From assembly GCF_030811555.1 (NCBI RefSeq), contig NZ_JAUSQZ010000001.1:1364001-1428000 (forward strand): a DNA stretch of 64,000 nt, given 5' to 3'. The notes beneath the pieces were generated by a model, which made no database searches, was not told the origin of the DNA, and saw nothing but the letters and a program-made list of their open reading frames with translations. Made by a program: the position numbers and the translations under genes. The stretch comes from Kineosporia succinea. GTDB lineage: Bacteria > Actinomycetota > Actinomycetes > Actinomycetales > Kineosporiaceae. The first letter of the stretch is position 1; each line of letters starts with the position of its first letter. This document shows, piece by piece, positions 51,389 through 60,307 of the stretch.

Positions 51389-53032
51389 TCAGGAGGCCGT
51401 GACGCTGGTCAGGTCCAGCGTGCTCTTCGGCGTGACCTTGACGTTGCTCAGACGGTCGGACCACACCGACTGCTGCGCCTGGTACCAGAGCGGGATGATC
51501 GTCATCTTCTCGGCCAGGACCTTCTCGGCGGCCTGGTAGTCGGCGTACGCCTCTTCACCCTCGGCGGCGTTGGCCTTCTTGATCAGGTCGTCGAACTGGG
51601 CGCTGCTGAACAGACCGTCGTTCGAACCGGCGCCGGTCGCGTAGAGCGGCTCGAGGAAGTTCTGGATGTGCGGGTAGTCCATCTGCCACCCGGTACGCCA
51701 GAGGCTGTCCATCTTGTGAGCGGTGACGTCGGCGCGCAGGGTCGCGAAGTCGGCGTACGGCTTCGCGGTGCACTCGACCTCGAGGGCGGTCTTGATGCTG
51801 TTGCAGATCGCCTCGGCGGCTTCCTTGTTACCCGGGCCGTCGTTGTTGAAGCTGTACGTGAACGGGCCCTTGAACTTCGACTTGGCCAGGTACTCCTTGG
51901 CCTTCGCCGGGTCGTAGGTGCAGAACTCGCCACACGCGTCGGCCTTGTAGCCGTCCACGATCGGGGACACCCAGCCGGTGGCCGGGGTACGGCCGCCGTT
52001 GAAGATGTTCTTGGTGATCGTGTCCCGGTCGATGGCCAGCGAGAGCGCCTTGCCGATGTCCGGGTTGTCCTTGTAGTTGTCGTCGTACTGCGGCAGCGTC
52101 GTCGTCTGGATGACGCCGACGGCCTTGTTGACGAAGTGGTCCGGACGGTCCGTCTGGTACTGGTCGTCCACCAGGTTGGCGGCCGGCACCTGGTTCATGA
52201 AGTCCAGGTTGCCCGCGAGCACGTCCGAGTAACCGGCCTGGTCCGAGGTGTACGTCTTGAAGACGGCCTCGGCGATCTTCGGCTTGTCCTCGCCCTTGTA
52301 GCCGCTCCAGGCGGTCAGGGTGAAGCCGGTGTCGCCGTCACCCGCGGTGATCTGGAACGGGCCGTTGGCGACCGGCTTCTTGCCGTACGCCTCCGGGTCG
52401 TCGAAGAACGCCTTCGGGAGCGGGTAGAACGCCGTGTAACCGACCATGGTCGGGAAGAACGACTGGGCCTCGGCCAGCGTGGCCGTGAACTCGGTGTCGC
52501 TGACCTTCTTGAGGCCGGTGAGCTCCTTGGCCTTGGGCTCCGGGGCCTTCTTCGGGCCGTCGTCGTCCGGGTCGGTCGTGTTCATGTCGGCGTAGCCGTC
52601 GAAGGACGCGAAGAAGTAGTTGTTCAGCGCGGCGTTCGGGCCGTAGGCCGTCCAGTTCCAGGCGTTGATGAAGCTGTCGGCATCCACGGGGGTGCCGTCC
52701 TGGAAGGTCTGACCGGCCTTCAGCTTGATCGTCCAGGTCTTGTTGTCCGTGGACTCGATGGACTCGGCCATCGACATCTCCGGAGCAGCAGTGTCCGGGT
52801 CGTAGTCCACGAGGCCACGGAAGATGGCGTCGAGAATGTTGCCGCCACCGACCTCGTTGGTGTTGCCCGGCACCAGCGGGTTCTGGGGCTTGGTGCTGTA
52901 GATCGTGATCGAGGCGTTGGCGTCGGTGCTGCCTTCCCCCGACCCGCTACCGCTGTCGCTGCTGCAGGCGGACAGGGCAAGAGCGCCCGCCGCGAACAGA
53001 GCGCCAGCAGCAATCAGCCTGCGCTGCTTCAC
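51389..53032 (-). CDS. ABC transporter substrate-binding lipoprotein, family 5
   Basis: 547 residues. Lipoprotein signal RRLIAAGALFAAGALALSAC with the lipobox Cys at about 23. The mature part has ILDAIFRGLVDYD, FQDGTPVDADSFINAW, GPFQI and LSLAIDRDTITKNIFNGG, the family-5 SBP pattern. It binds peptides outside and delivers them to DppB/DppC. The GTG start has AAGGAG 8 bases upstream. First gene of the operon with dppB, dppC, oppD and oppF. The gap upstream (53033-53617) is comparatively AT-rich and holds only a weak inverted repeat. Confidence 0.92.
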   Translation of the reverse strand: MKQRRLIAAGALFAAGALALSACSSDSGSGSGEGSTDANASITIYSTKPQNPLVPGNTNEVGGGNILDAIFRGLVDYDPDTAAPEMSMAESIESTDNKTWTIKLKAGQTFQDGTPVDADSFINAWNWTAYGPNAALNNYFFASFDGYADMNTTDPDDDGPKKAPEPKAKELTGLKKVSDTEFTATLAEAQSFFPTMVGYTAFYPLPKAFFDDPEAYGKKPVANGPFQITAGDGDTGFTLTAWSGYKGEDKPKIAEAVFKTYTSDQAGYSDVLAGNLDFMNQVPAANLVDDQYQTDRPDHFVNKAVGVIQTTTLPQYDDNYKDNPDIGKALSLAIDRDTITKNIFNGGRTPATGWVSPIVDGYKADACGEFCTYDPAKAKEYLAKSKFKGPFTYSFNNDGPGNKEAAEAICNSIKTALEVECTAKPYADFATLRADVTAHKMDSLWRTGWQMDYPHIQNFLEPLYATGAGSNDGLFSSAQFDDLIKKANAAEGEEAYADYQAAEKVLAEKMTIIPLWYQAQQSVWSDRLSNVKVTPKSTLDLTSVTAS

Positions 53033-53440
53033 TCGTCGTTCTCCTTAGGTTTCCGACTTCACGGCCCGAGCCGGCGCTCATCAGTACTCACGCCTGCACT
53101 CTTGGTACCGGATTCGGGACACGATAGGCGTTCACAGCTGATTACGATCCGGACAAGGATGCTTCACGATCAGCCGCTGAACACGATGAAACCACGTTCG
53201 AAAAGCCGTTTCGACCGGACGATCTTCGGTCTGATCGCTATCGGTCCCACAGGTGACTACCCACGGTTCCGGTTCGCCAAGGAGTGGCAACAAGTAGGTC
53301 TCGATCGGGACACGATGCGCCCCCGCACTAGGCCCAACCAGGCGAATCGGACAAGCAAATATTGCGCCGTGACGTTGAACACACCACGACCTACAGGCGC
53401 AACTAATTTACCTGCTGGACACAAACCTTGCACATCGAAC

Positions 53441-53478
53441 AGCCCCGCTCCCCGACATTCGTCGCGGAAAGCGGGGCT
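53441..53478. terminator. Inverted repeat downstream of typA
   Basis: 8-bp arms (53441-53448 with 53471-53478, agccccgc/gcggggct) around a smaller inner stem (cgac/gtcg). It lies about 140 bp beyond the typA stop; could be its terminator. Confidence 0.35.
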
Positions 53479-53617
53479 GCTCCGGAAATTTCACGCTCTG
53501 GCCGTCAGCCTGACCGGACATCAGTACATGACGACCCGAACGGCCCAGTGCGGGTTCGGAAGCCGCTGCCGTGGCGAGGAGGTGCCCCGCGCCAGGCCTG
53601 GACTTCCGGACCCGGCC

Positions 53618-55507
53618 TCAGCCCTTCTTGGCGCGGGCCGCGGCGCGGGCGCGCTCGGTGGCGTCGAGGTTCACCTTGCGGATGCGCACGGCCTCGGGGG
53701 TCACCTCGACGCACTCGTCGTCGCGGCAGAACTCCAGGCACTGCTCCAGGGAGAGCTTGCGCGGCGGCACCAGGCGCTCGAAGTTGTCCGCCGTGGACGA
53801 GCGCATGTTGGTGAGCTTCTTCTCCTTGGTGATGTTCACGTCCATGTCGTCGGCGCGTGAGTTCTCACCGACGATCATGCCCTCGTAGACCATCGTGGTC
53901 GGCTCGACGAAGAGCGTGCCGCGCTCCTGCAGGTTGGTGATCGCGAAGGCGGTCACCGCGCCGGGCCGGTCGGCCACCAGGGAGCCGGAGGGACGGGTGC
54001 GCAGCTCGCCGACCCAGGGCTCGTAACCCTCGAAGGTGGCGTGGGCGATACCGGTACCGCGGGTGTCCGTGAGGAACTCGGTACGGAAGCCGATCAGACC
54101 GCGGGAGGGCACGAGCCACTCCATGCGGATCCAGCCGGTGCCGTGGTTCGCCATCTGCTCCATCCGGCCCGCGCGGACCGCCAGGAGCTGCGTGATGGCG
54201 CCCATGTACTCCTCGGGGGAGTCGATGGTCAGACGCTCGAACGGCTCGTGGACCTTGCCGTCGACGAGCTTGGTGACCACCTGCGGCTTGCCCACGGTGA
54301 GCTCGAACATCTCGCGGCGCATGGTCTCGACCAGGATGGCCAGCGCCAGCTCACCGCGGCCCTGCACCTCCCAGGTGTCGGGACGCTCGGTGTTGAGCAC
54401 CCGCATCGAGACGTTACCGATGAGCTCGCGGTCGAGCCGGTCCTTGATCAGGCGGGCGGTGACCTTGGTGCCCTTGACCGTGCGGCCCGCCAGCGGCGAC
54501 GAGTTCGCGCCGATGGTCATCGAGATGGCCGGCTCGTCCACCGTGATGAGGGGCAGCGGGGTCGGGTCCTCGGCGTCGGCCAGGGTCTCGCCGATGGTGA
54601 TGTCGGGGATACCGGCGATGGCGACGATGTCACCGGGGCCGGCCTCCTCGGCGGGCTCGCGGGTGAGCGCCTTGGTGATCATCAGCTCGGTGATCTTGAC
54701 CCGGGAGATGGTGCCGTCCTGCTTGCACCACGACACCTGCTGGCCCTTGCGCATCGTGCCGTTGTGGATGCGGCACAGCGCCAGACGGCCGAGGAACGGC
54801 GAGGCGTCGAGGTTGGTGACGTGCGCCTGCAGCGGCATCTTGTCGTCGTACGACGGGGCCGGCACGGCGTCGAGGAGCACCTGGAACAGCGGCTCGAGGT
54901 TCTCCGAGTCGGGCAGCTCGCCGTTCGCGGGACGCGTCAGCGAGGCCCGTCCGGCGCGGCCCGACGCGTAGACGATCGGGAAGTCGAGGGCGGCGTCGGG
55001 GTCGAGGCCGGTGCCGTCGAGCAGGTCCATGAACAGCTCGTAGGTCTCGTCCACGACCTCGGCGATGCGGGCGTCGGGGCGGTCGGTCTTGTTGACCACC
55101 AGGATCACCGGCATGTGCGCCTGCAGGGCCTTGCGCAGCACGAAGCGCGTCTGCGGCAGCGGCCCCTCGGAGGCGTCGACGAGCAGGGCGATCGCGTCGA
55201 CCATGCTCAGGCCGCGCTCCACCTCACCGCCGAAGTCGGCGTGGCCGGGGGTGTCGATGATGTTGAAGGTGACCCCGCCGCTCGGCGCCCCCGGACCGGA
55301 GTACCGCACAGCGGTGTTCTTCGCGAGAATGGTGATGCCCTTCTCGCGCTCCAGGTCGTTGGAGTCCATCGCCCGGTCGTCCACGTGTGCGTGGTCGCCG
55401 AAGGAGCCGGTCTGCCAGAGCATGGCATCGACGAGCGTGGTCTTTCCGTGGTCGACGTGGGCGACAATGGCGACATTGCGCAGGTCGTCACGGGTCTGCG
55501 TAGGCAT
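53618..55507 (-). CDS. typA: Ribosome-associated GTPase TypA/BipA
   Basis: 629 residues. The GTPase domain has AHVDHGKTTLVDAM (G1), DTPGHADFGGEVERGL (G3) and NKTD (G4), with an EF-Tu-like domain 2 and BipA-specific C-terminal domains (SPEEYMGAITQLLAVRAGRMEQM, MVYEGMIVGENSRADDMDVN). It binds ribosomes and aids 50S assembly and stress growth. The ATG at 55507 begins the conserved N-terminus; the extra 17 codons upstream are not conserved. No good ribosome binding site is visible. Confidence 0.95.
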   Translation of the reverse strand: MPTQTRDDLRNVAIVAHVDHGKTTLVDAMLWQTGSFGDHAHVDDRAMDSNDLEREKGITILAKNTAVRYSGPGAPSGGVTFNIIDTPGHADFGGEVERGLSMVDAIALLVDASEGPLPQTRFVLRKALQAHMPVILVVNKTDRPDARIAEVVDETYELFMDLLDGTGLDPDAALDFPIVYASGRAGRASLTRPANGELPDSENLEPLFQVLLDAVPAPSYDDKMPLQAHVTNLDASPFLGRLALCRIHNGTMRKGQQVSWCKQDGTISRVKITELMITKALTREPAEEAGPGDIVAIAGIPDITIGETLADAEDPTPLPLITVDEPAISMTIGANSSPLAGRTVKGTKVTARLIKDRLDRELIGNVSMRVLNTERPDTWEVQGRGELALAILVETMRREMFELTVGKPQVVTKLVDGKVHEPFERLTIDSPEEYMGAITQLLAVRAGRMEQMANHGTGWIRMEWLVPSRGLIGFRTEFLTDTRGTGIAHATFEGYEPWVGELRTRPSGSLVADRPGAVTAFAITNLQERGTLFVEPTTMVYEGMIVGENSRADDMDVNITKEKKLTNMRSSTADNFERLVPPRKLSLEQCLEFCRDDECVEVTPEAVRIRKVNLDATERARAAARAKKG

Positions 55508-55579
55508 GCGAAGGCCGATCCGGTTGTGTGTGGGGACGGGGTGGTGCCTCGTGGGCACCCTTCCTATGTTACTCGGGGC

Positions 55580-56020
55580 TCAGTGGCCCTGGCGTTCCTC
55601 CGCCAGAGCGGTGAGCGCCCGCACGATCGGGACGTCGGCGCGGAGCCAGCTCACGCCCGTCGTCCAGCTTCCCAGGGGCAGGTGCCGGAGCTCGTCGTGG
55701 ACCTCGATCGGGGCCGGCTCACCGTCGGTCACCCGCACCAGCCAGACGCGCATGCGGTGGGACGGAGGCAGGTCCCAGCCCAGGCCGTTCGGGGCCACGA
55801 GCTCCTCGCCGACCTCGACCTTCACACCGAGCTCCTCGGCCAGCTCGCGGTGCAGAGCCTGCAGCGGCTCCTCCCCCGGGTCGACCTTGCCGCCGGGCAG
55901 TTCCCAGCCCCCGGCCAGGTGCGGCGGCTCGGTGCGGCGGGCGGCCAGGAGCACGGTGGGACGGTGCAGGTCATCGACCACGGCGCCCCCGACGACCATG
56001 GTCGGATCCTGAGAACTCAC
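55580..56020 (-). CDS. Nudix hydrolase (MutT-like)
   Basis: 146 residues from the GTG at 56020. The Nudix box GGKVDPGEEPLQALHRELAEELG is complete. The WELPG before it and APNGLGWDLPPSHRMRVW resemble MutT-type pyrophosphohydrolases that sanitise oxidised nucleotides or act on CTP analogues. Alternative starts are ATG 56038 and ATG 55999. Located 72 bp upstream of typA in the same direction. Confidence 0.87.
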   Translation of the reverse strand: MSSQDPTMVVGGAVVDDLHRPTVLLAARRTEPPHLAGGWELPGGKVDPGEEPLQALHRELAEELGVKVEVGEELVAPNGLGWDLPPSHRMRVWLVRVTDGEPAPIEVHDELRHLPLGSWTTGVSWLRADVPIVRALTALAEERQGH

Positions 56021-56231
56021 CGTCGCAGGATGCCTCATCCCCGGTGCGCGGGCGAATTCCCGGTCTGCGCGAAATGCATTCCTTACGCCGAACTTTTCCC
56101 GGTGCACCGTCCGGACCAGGAAATCCGGGTTTGATCACCCTCGCTCCAGAAAGACTCTCCCGCACCAACTCTCACACCGGAACCGGCCGGCGTGGGCGAC
56201 ATCCGTGCAGGCGGGAAAGGCCTTCACGCCC

Positions 56232-56237
56232 TAAGGT
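56232..56237 (+). promoter_or_regulatory. Candidate -10 for leaderless PCD/VOC mRNA
   Basis: TAAGGT, 7 bases, then the ATG at 56245; selects this start over frames reaching back to 56044. Confidence 0.55.
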
Positions 56238-56244
56238 CGATGCC

Positions 56245-56895
56245 ATGCCTGAGCTGCTGACGATGCAGGAACTGGACACCGCACTGGCCGGCCTGACCGC
56301 CGTCCACAAATCCGGCACGTCCCTGCTGCGCGTCCGGGTGAAGGCCCCCGGATTCCCCCAGGCGGTCGAGCTGGTGTCCCGCGTCGCCCTGAGCGCGGAG
56401 GAGATGAACCACCACCCCGACATCGACATCCGCTTCGACAAGGTCACGTTCACCCTGAGCACGCACTCGTCGGGTGGGGTGACGGCGCTCGACGTCGAGC
56501 TCGCGCAGCGCATCATGATGCACGTCGACGCCGTCGGGGCCCAGGCGCTGCAGCCCGCGGCCCGGGTCGAGCTGGCCATCGACACGCTCGACGCCGCCGC
56601 GATCCGCCCGTTCTGGCGGGCCGGCCTGGGCTACGTGGAGCGACGGGGTGACGAGGGCATCGAGCTGCACAACCCCGACGAGGTGGGCCCGGTGGTGTGG
56701 TTCCAGCCGATGGACGAGCCCCGCACCGGCCGCGGCCGCATCCACTTCGACGTCTACGTGTCCTTCGACGACGCCCCGAAGCGGGTGGCGGACGTGGTGG
56801 AGGCCGGCGGGCGCCTGGTCACCGACGAGTTCGCACCGGACTGGTGGGTGCTGGCCGACGCCGAGGGCAACGAGCTGTGCGTCTGCACGCAGTGA
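56245..56895 (+). CDS. Pterin-4a-carbinolamine dehydratase / VOC domain fusion
   Basis: 216 residues. Residues about 5-95 are a PCD/DCoH domain with the signature EEMNHHPDIDIRFDKVTFTLSTHSSGGVT. Residues about 105-216 are a VOC (glyoxalase-like) domain, ELAIDTLDAAAIRPFWRAGLGY and IHFDVYVSFDDAPKRV, closing DWWVLADAEGNELCV. PCD recycles 4a-hydroxytetrahydropterin. The His-His-Pro of the dehydratase is present; the two VOC metal ligands are not clear. Similar fused proteins are known in actinobacteria. Ends 1 bp from the convergent lipoprotein gene. Confidence 0.85.
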   Translation: MPELLTMQELDTALAGLTAVHKSGTSLLRVRVKAPGFPQAVELVSRVALSAEEMNHHPDIDIRFDKVTFTLSTHSSGGVTALDVELAQRIMMHVDAVGAQALQPAARVELAIDTLDAAAIRPFWRAGLGYVERRGDEGIELHNPDEVGPVVWFQPMDEPRTGRGRIHFDVYVSFDDAPKRVADVVEAGGRLVTDEFAPDWWVLADAEGNELCVCTQ

Positions 56896-56896
56896 C

Positions 56897-58642
56897 CTAC
56901 GGGGCCTGCGTCCAGGTGTTCGCGTTGTAGGTGACGCCCGACCAGCTGGGGTTGTACTGCACGCCCTGCACCTTGCTGTCGGTGGCGAGGAGGGCCGGGA
57001 AGACGAAGATGGGCACGTTGGCCAGGTCGTCCCAGAGGGCGGTGTCCAGCTGGCGCAGCAGGTCCTGCTGGGCGGCGGGGTCGAGTTCGGCGGTCAGCTT
57101 CTTGTAGAGCCCGTCGACCTTCTTGCTGCTGTAGCCGTTCATGTTGTCTTGACGCCCGCTGCCGTAGATGGCGGACGACTGGGTCACCGTGGCGGAGTTG
57201 GTGAAGTTGTAGAGGGCGACGTCGAAGTCACGACGTACCAGCTCACGTGAGTAGAAGGTGGGGGTGCCCGCGTCCACAATCGTGAATCCGGCCTTGCCGC
57301 AGGACTTCTTGATCAGGGCCACCTCCCGCTCGCGGCGCAGGTCGGGCGCCAGGTAACCGATCTCGACCCGGGTCCCCAGTTTCTTCTCCTTCTTCAGGAT
57401 CTTCCGGGCTCCGGCGACGTCCACCGAGGCGTAGTCCTGCCCACCGGTCCGGGCGAACGCGTCGTACCCGTCCTGGAAGGGCAGGCGGAAGCGAGCCTGC
57501 AAGACCTGGGCCTGCGGGTTCACCGGTTTGATCAGATCGTCGACGATCTGCTGCCGCGGAAGGCATTTCGCGAAGGCCTGGCGAAGAGCGAGACTCTTGA
57601 GGGCGCCGTCGAAGTTGAAGTCCGCATGTTCCCAGCCCGACGCGTCATGACTGGTGACGCTGATCGCTGCCCCCGCGTCGGTCAGGGTCTTGAGAACCTT
57701 CTCCGTCGGCGTCGGGGTGACCACCTGGACGGTGCCGTCGATCAGGGCCTGCGCCTGATCCTCGGGAAAGACCAGCTTGAGGACGATGTGCTGGGCCGAC
57801 GGCACGGTGCCCCACCACTTCGGGTTGGGCTCCAGCGTCACTTCCTTGCCCGCCTTCCAGGACGCCACCTGGTAAGGGCCCGCACTCGGTGCGATCGCGG
57901 CGTCGTACTTGCCGGGCGAGAAGAGCCATCCGGTGTTGTAGTAGCGGCCGATCTTCTGCATCGTCGCGCTCTTGCCGGACTTCACGGCACTGATCAGATC
58001 CTTGACGCAGGAACCTTTCTCGACGATGTGAGCGGGCAGGATCGTCCCTGGGCCGAAGAGGGTCGCCCAGTCCGCGTAGGGCTTCTCGAACGAAACCGTG
58101 AACGAGCGGTCTCCATCGGCGCACTTCGGCATCGACGCCTCGGCCCAGGCCCCGGGCAGGAGCGAGGAGAACGCCGTCAGCTTGGCCTTCGTGTACTGGT
58201 CGACCTGCCCGGTGGGCCACCGCCCGATGTTGGCCGCCCAGGCCAGCACCGCGTCGTCACAGTCGATCGGCTCCCCGTCCGACCAGACGGCCTTGTCGGC
58301 GAAGGTGTACCGAACGGTCTGCGGGTCGGTTCCGGTCTGCTCGAACGAACCGAACTCGGTGTCCGGCACCGCCTGCCCGTCGGGCCCGTAGTACCAGAAG
58401 GCGCGAAGCACCTGGTTGAGAACGGCCGCGTTCGCGGGGTTGGCCTGGTCGGCCGTGTTGTTGTTGTACGACGTGAACTCCGCCGATGTCGCGTACGTCA
58501 GCGTGATCGGCGCCGTGCTCACCGCCGGCGTGGGAGCGGGCCGGTCGTCGACCGGCCGATCGTCTCCGTCGTCGCCCCCGGAGCAGGCCGCGAGGGCCAG
58601 TGTCACGGCCGTCAGCACAGCGATCCACGCCTTGTCTCGCAA
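56897..58642 (-). CDS. Substrate-binding protein family 5 lipoprotein, LpqW-like
   Basis: 581 residues. Lipoprotein signal AWIAVLTAVTLALAAC with Cys at about 20. Then an acidic linker (SGGDDGDDRPVDDRPAP) and a family-5 SBP fold (ITLTYATSAEFTSYNNNTADQANPANAAVLNQVL, DKAVWSDGEPIDCDDAVLAW, GPYQVASW). It is monocistronic with no permease beside it, and close to typA; M. tuberculosis has lpqW (Rv1166) next to typA (Rv1165). LpqW regulates mannosylated glycolipid balance rather than transport, so the same may apply, by inference from context. Start TTG at 58642 has GGGGAGGG upstream. Confidence 0.87.
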   Translation of the reverse strand: MRDKAWIAVLTAVTLALAACSGGDDGDDRPVDDRPAPTPAVSTAPITLTYATSAEFTSYNNNTADQANPANAAVLNQVLRAFWYYGPDGQAVPDTEFGSFEQTGTDPQTVRYTFADKAVWSDGEPIDCDDAVLAWAANIGRWPTGQVDQYTKAKLTAFSSLLPGAWAEASMPKCADGDRSFTVSFEKPYADWATLFGPGTILPAHIVEKGSCVKDLISAVKSGKSATMQKIGRYYNTGWLFSPGKYDAAIAPSAGPYQVASWKAGKEVTLEPNPKWWGTVPSAQHIVLKLVFPEDQAQALIDGTVQVVTPTPTEKVLKTLTDAGAAISVTSHDASGWEHADFNFDGALKSLALRQAFAKCLPRQQIVDDLIKPVNPQAQVLQARFRLPFQDGYDAFARTGGQDYASVDVAGARKILKKEKKLGTRVEIGYLAPDLRREREVALIKKSCGKAGFTIVDAGTPTFYSRELVRRDFDVALYNFTNSATVTQSSAIYGSGRQDNMNGYSSKKVDGLYKKLTAELDPAAQQDLLRQLDTALWDDLANVPIFVFPALLATDSKVQGVQYNPSWSGVTYNANTWTQAP

Positions 58643-58852
58643 GCGAAGTCCCTCCCCGGGCGGCGTTTCACCGGCGTCCTGTCCAATAAATCCGCAAGAG
58701 CCCGCTTTGGCAAGAGCCGCGACGTTGCGTTACCAATGCGTGACGTCCGGTGCCCGACCGTAGCCCGTCCGCCCGGCGGGGCGACCGGGGCCTTCGACAG
58801 GTACGGTTGAACGGATGATCACCCGGGTGTGCTGACGTAGGAGGCGACGCGC

Positions 58853-59080
58853 ATGGGCAGGAGATGGCATGCCGTGCGTCACGCGCCCGACCGCTGCCCG
58901 GTGCACAGCAAGAACATCTACCCGAGCTCCGCCGTGGCCTCCGTCGCCGCCAAGAACGTCGAGCTCAAGGAAGGGCTGGAGCCGGGCGCGATGGACACGT
59001 TCTACTGCGAGGACTCCAAGGGCTGGCACATCGGTCACCGTTCTATCCGGGACCGTATCGAGCGGAAATGGTCGATCTGA
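58853..59080 (+). CDS. Small Cys/His-rich protein, hypothetical
   Basis: 75 residues. Key stretch HAPDRCPVHSKNIYPSSAVASVAAKNVELKEGLEPG then TFYCEDSKGWHIGH: a Cys-Pro-x-His pair, a helix, and a Cys...Trp-His-x-x-His end. This spacing suggests one zinc site, as in small zinc-ribbon-like proteins. The last 12 residues are less conserved in character. AGGAGG lies 8 bases before the ATG and a TACGGT (58802-58807) may be the -10. The stop overlaps the next start as TGATG. Not assigned to a family. Confidence 0.7.
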   Translation: MGRRWHAVRHAPDRCPVHSKNIYPSSAVASVAAKNVELKEGLEPGAMDTFYCEDSKGWHIGHRSIRDRIERKWSI

Positions 59081-60282
59081 TGAACGTCGAGAAGCTCCGG
59101 TCCCACTTCCCCGCCCTGGCCGAGGGCGCCGCGCACTTCGACGGCGCCGGGGGCACCCAGACCGCCGACGTGGTCGGTGACGCCGTGCGCGCCACCATGC
59201 TGTCGGACATCTCCAACCGGAACACGGTCACCGCCGCCGAGCGCCGCGCCGAAGAGGTCGTCGTCCAGGCCCGGCGGGCCCTGGCCGACCTGCTCGACGC
59301 TGATCCGGGCGGCGTGATCTTCGGGCGCAGCATGACCCAGCTGACCTTCGACCTCTCGCGCACCCTGGCCAAGACCTGGCGTGCGGGCGACGAGGTCGTC
59401 GTCACCCGCCTCGACCACGACGCGAACGTGCGTCCCTGGGTGATCGCGGCGCAGTCGGCGGGTGCGACCGTCCGCTGGATCGACTTCGACCCGGCCACCG
59501 GTGAGCTCGACGACGTCCGCGCCCAGCTCACCGACCGCACACGCCTCGTCGCGGTGACCGGCGCGTCCAATCTGATCGGCACCAAACCAGCGCTCCGGCT
59601 CATCGCCGACGCGGCGCACGAGGCCGGTGCCCTCTTCTTCGTCGACGCCGTGCACCTCACCGCCCACGCGCCGGTGTCGCTGACCGAGTTCGGCGCGGAC
59701 TTCCTGGCCTGCTCCCCCTACAAGTTCTTCGGCCCGCACAGTGGCGTGATCGCGGCCGCCCCCGAACTGCTGGCCGAGCTGCAGCCCGACAAGCTGGTGC
59801 CCTCCGGCAACAACGTGCCCGAGCGGTTCGAGCTGGGCACGCTGCCCTACGAGCTGATGGCGGGGGTCACCGCCGCCATCGACTTCATCGCGGGCATCGC
59901 CCCCGGTTCCGAGACCGGCCGCCGGCAGCAGCTGATCTCGTCGCTCCGCGCGATCACGGCGCACGAAGATCGTTTGCGGGCCCGAATTGAGGACGCCCTG
60001 GTCACCCTGGCCGACGTCAGCGGGCTCACGCTGTGGTCACGGGCCGCCAACCGCACCCCGACGATGCTCATCACCTTCGCCGAGCACGAGGCCGCGGACG
60101 CCTACCCGTTCCTCGCCGACCTCGGTGTCTATGCCCCGGCCGGCTCGTTCTACGCCTACGAGACGGCGCGCCGGCTCGGCCTGGGCCCGGCCGGCGGCCT
60201 GCGGATCGGCCTGTCCCCCTACAACAACGACGACGACGTCGACCGGCTGCTCACCGGTCTGAAGGCCTTCGTCGCGAGGTAG
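59080..60282 (+). CDS. Aminotransferase class V, cysteine desulfurase-like protein
   Basis: 400 residues. PLP fold type I of the SufS/CsdA kind: AHFDGAGGTQTADVVGDAV, FGRSMTQLTFDLSRTLA, VTRLDHDANVRPW, FFVDAVHLTAHAP (PLP Asp, with His nearby) and CSPYKFFGPHSGVI with the PLP lysine. The Cys of an active-site loop in true desulfurases is not clear: the region before the C-terminus reads GVYAPAGSFYAYETARRLG, without Cys. It may be a selenocysteine lyase-like or isopenicillin epimerase-like enzyme. Start ATG at 59080 overlaps the small gene stop; ATG 59068 is an alternative. Confidence 0.85.
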   Translation: MNVEKLRSHFPALAEGAAHFDGAGGTQTADVVGDAVRATMLSDISNRNTVTAAERRAEEVVVQARRALADLLDADPGGVIFGRSMTQLTFDLSRTLAKTWRAGDEVVVTRLDHDANVRPWVIAAQSAGATVRWIDFDPATGELDDVRAQLTDRTRLVAVTGASNLIGTKPALRLIADAAHEAGALFFVDAVHLTAHAPVSLTEFGADFLACSPYKFFGPHSGVIAAAPELLAELQPDKLVPSGNNVPERFELGTLPYELMAGVTAAIDFIAGIAPGSETGRRQQLISSLRAITAHEDRLRARIEDALVTLADVSGLTLWSRAANRTPTMLITFAEHEAADAYPFLADLGVYAPAGSFYAYETARRLGLGPAGGLRIGLSPYNNDDDVDRLLTGLKAFVAR

Positions 60283-60307
60283 ACCTACGTCACCCGGCAG
60301 CACCTCG

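Noticed and set aside
53033-53617. Possible hidden gene or tRNA in the 585-bp AT-richer gap
   Set aside because: No frame with coding bias and no cloverleaf pattern recognised; only a weak inverted repeat.
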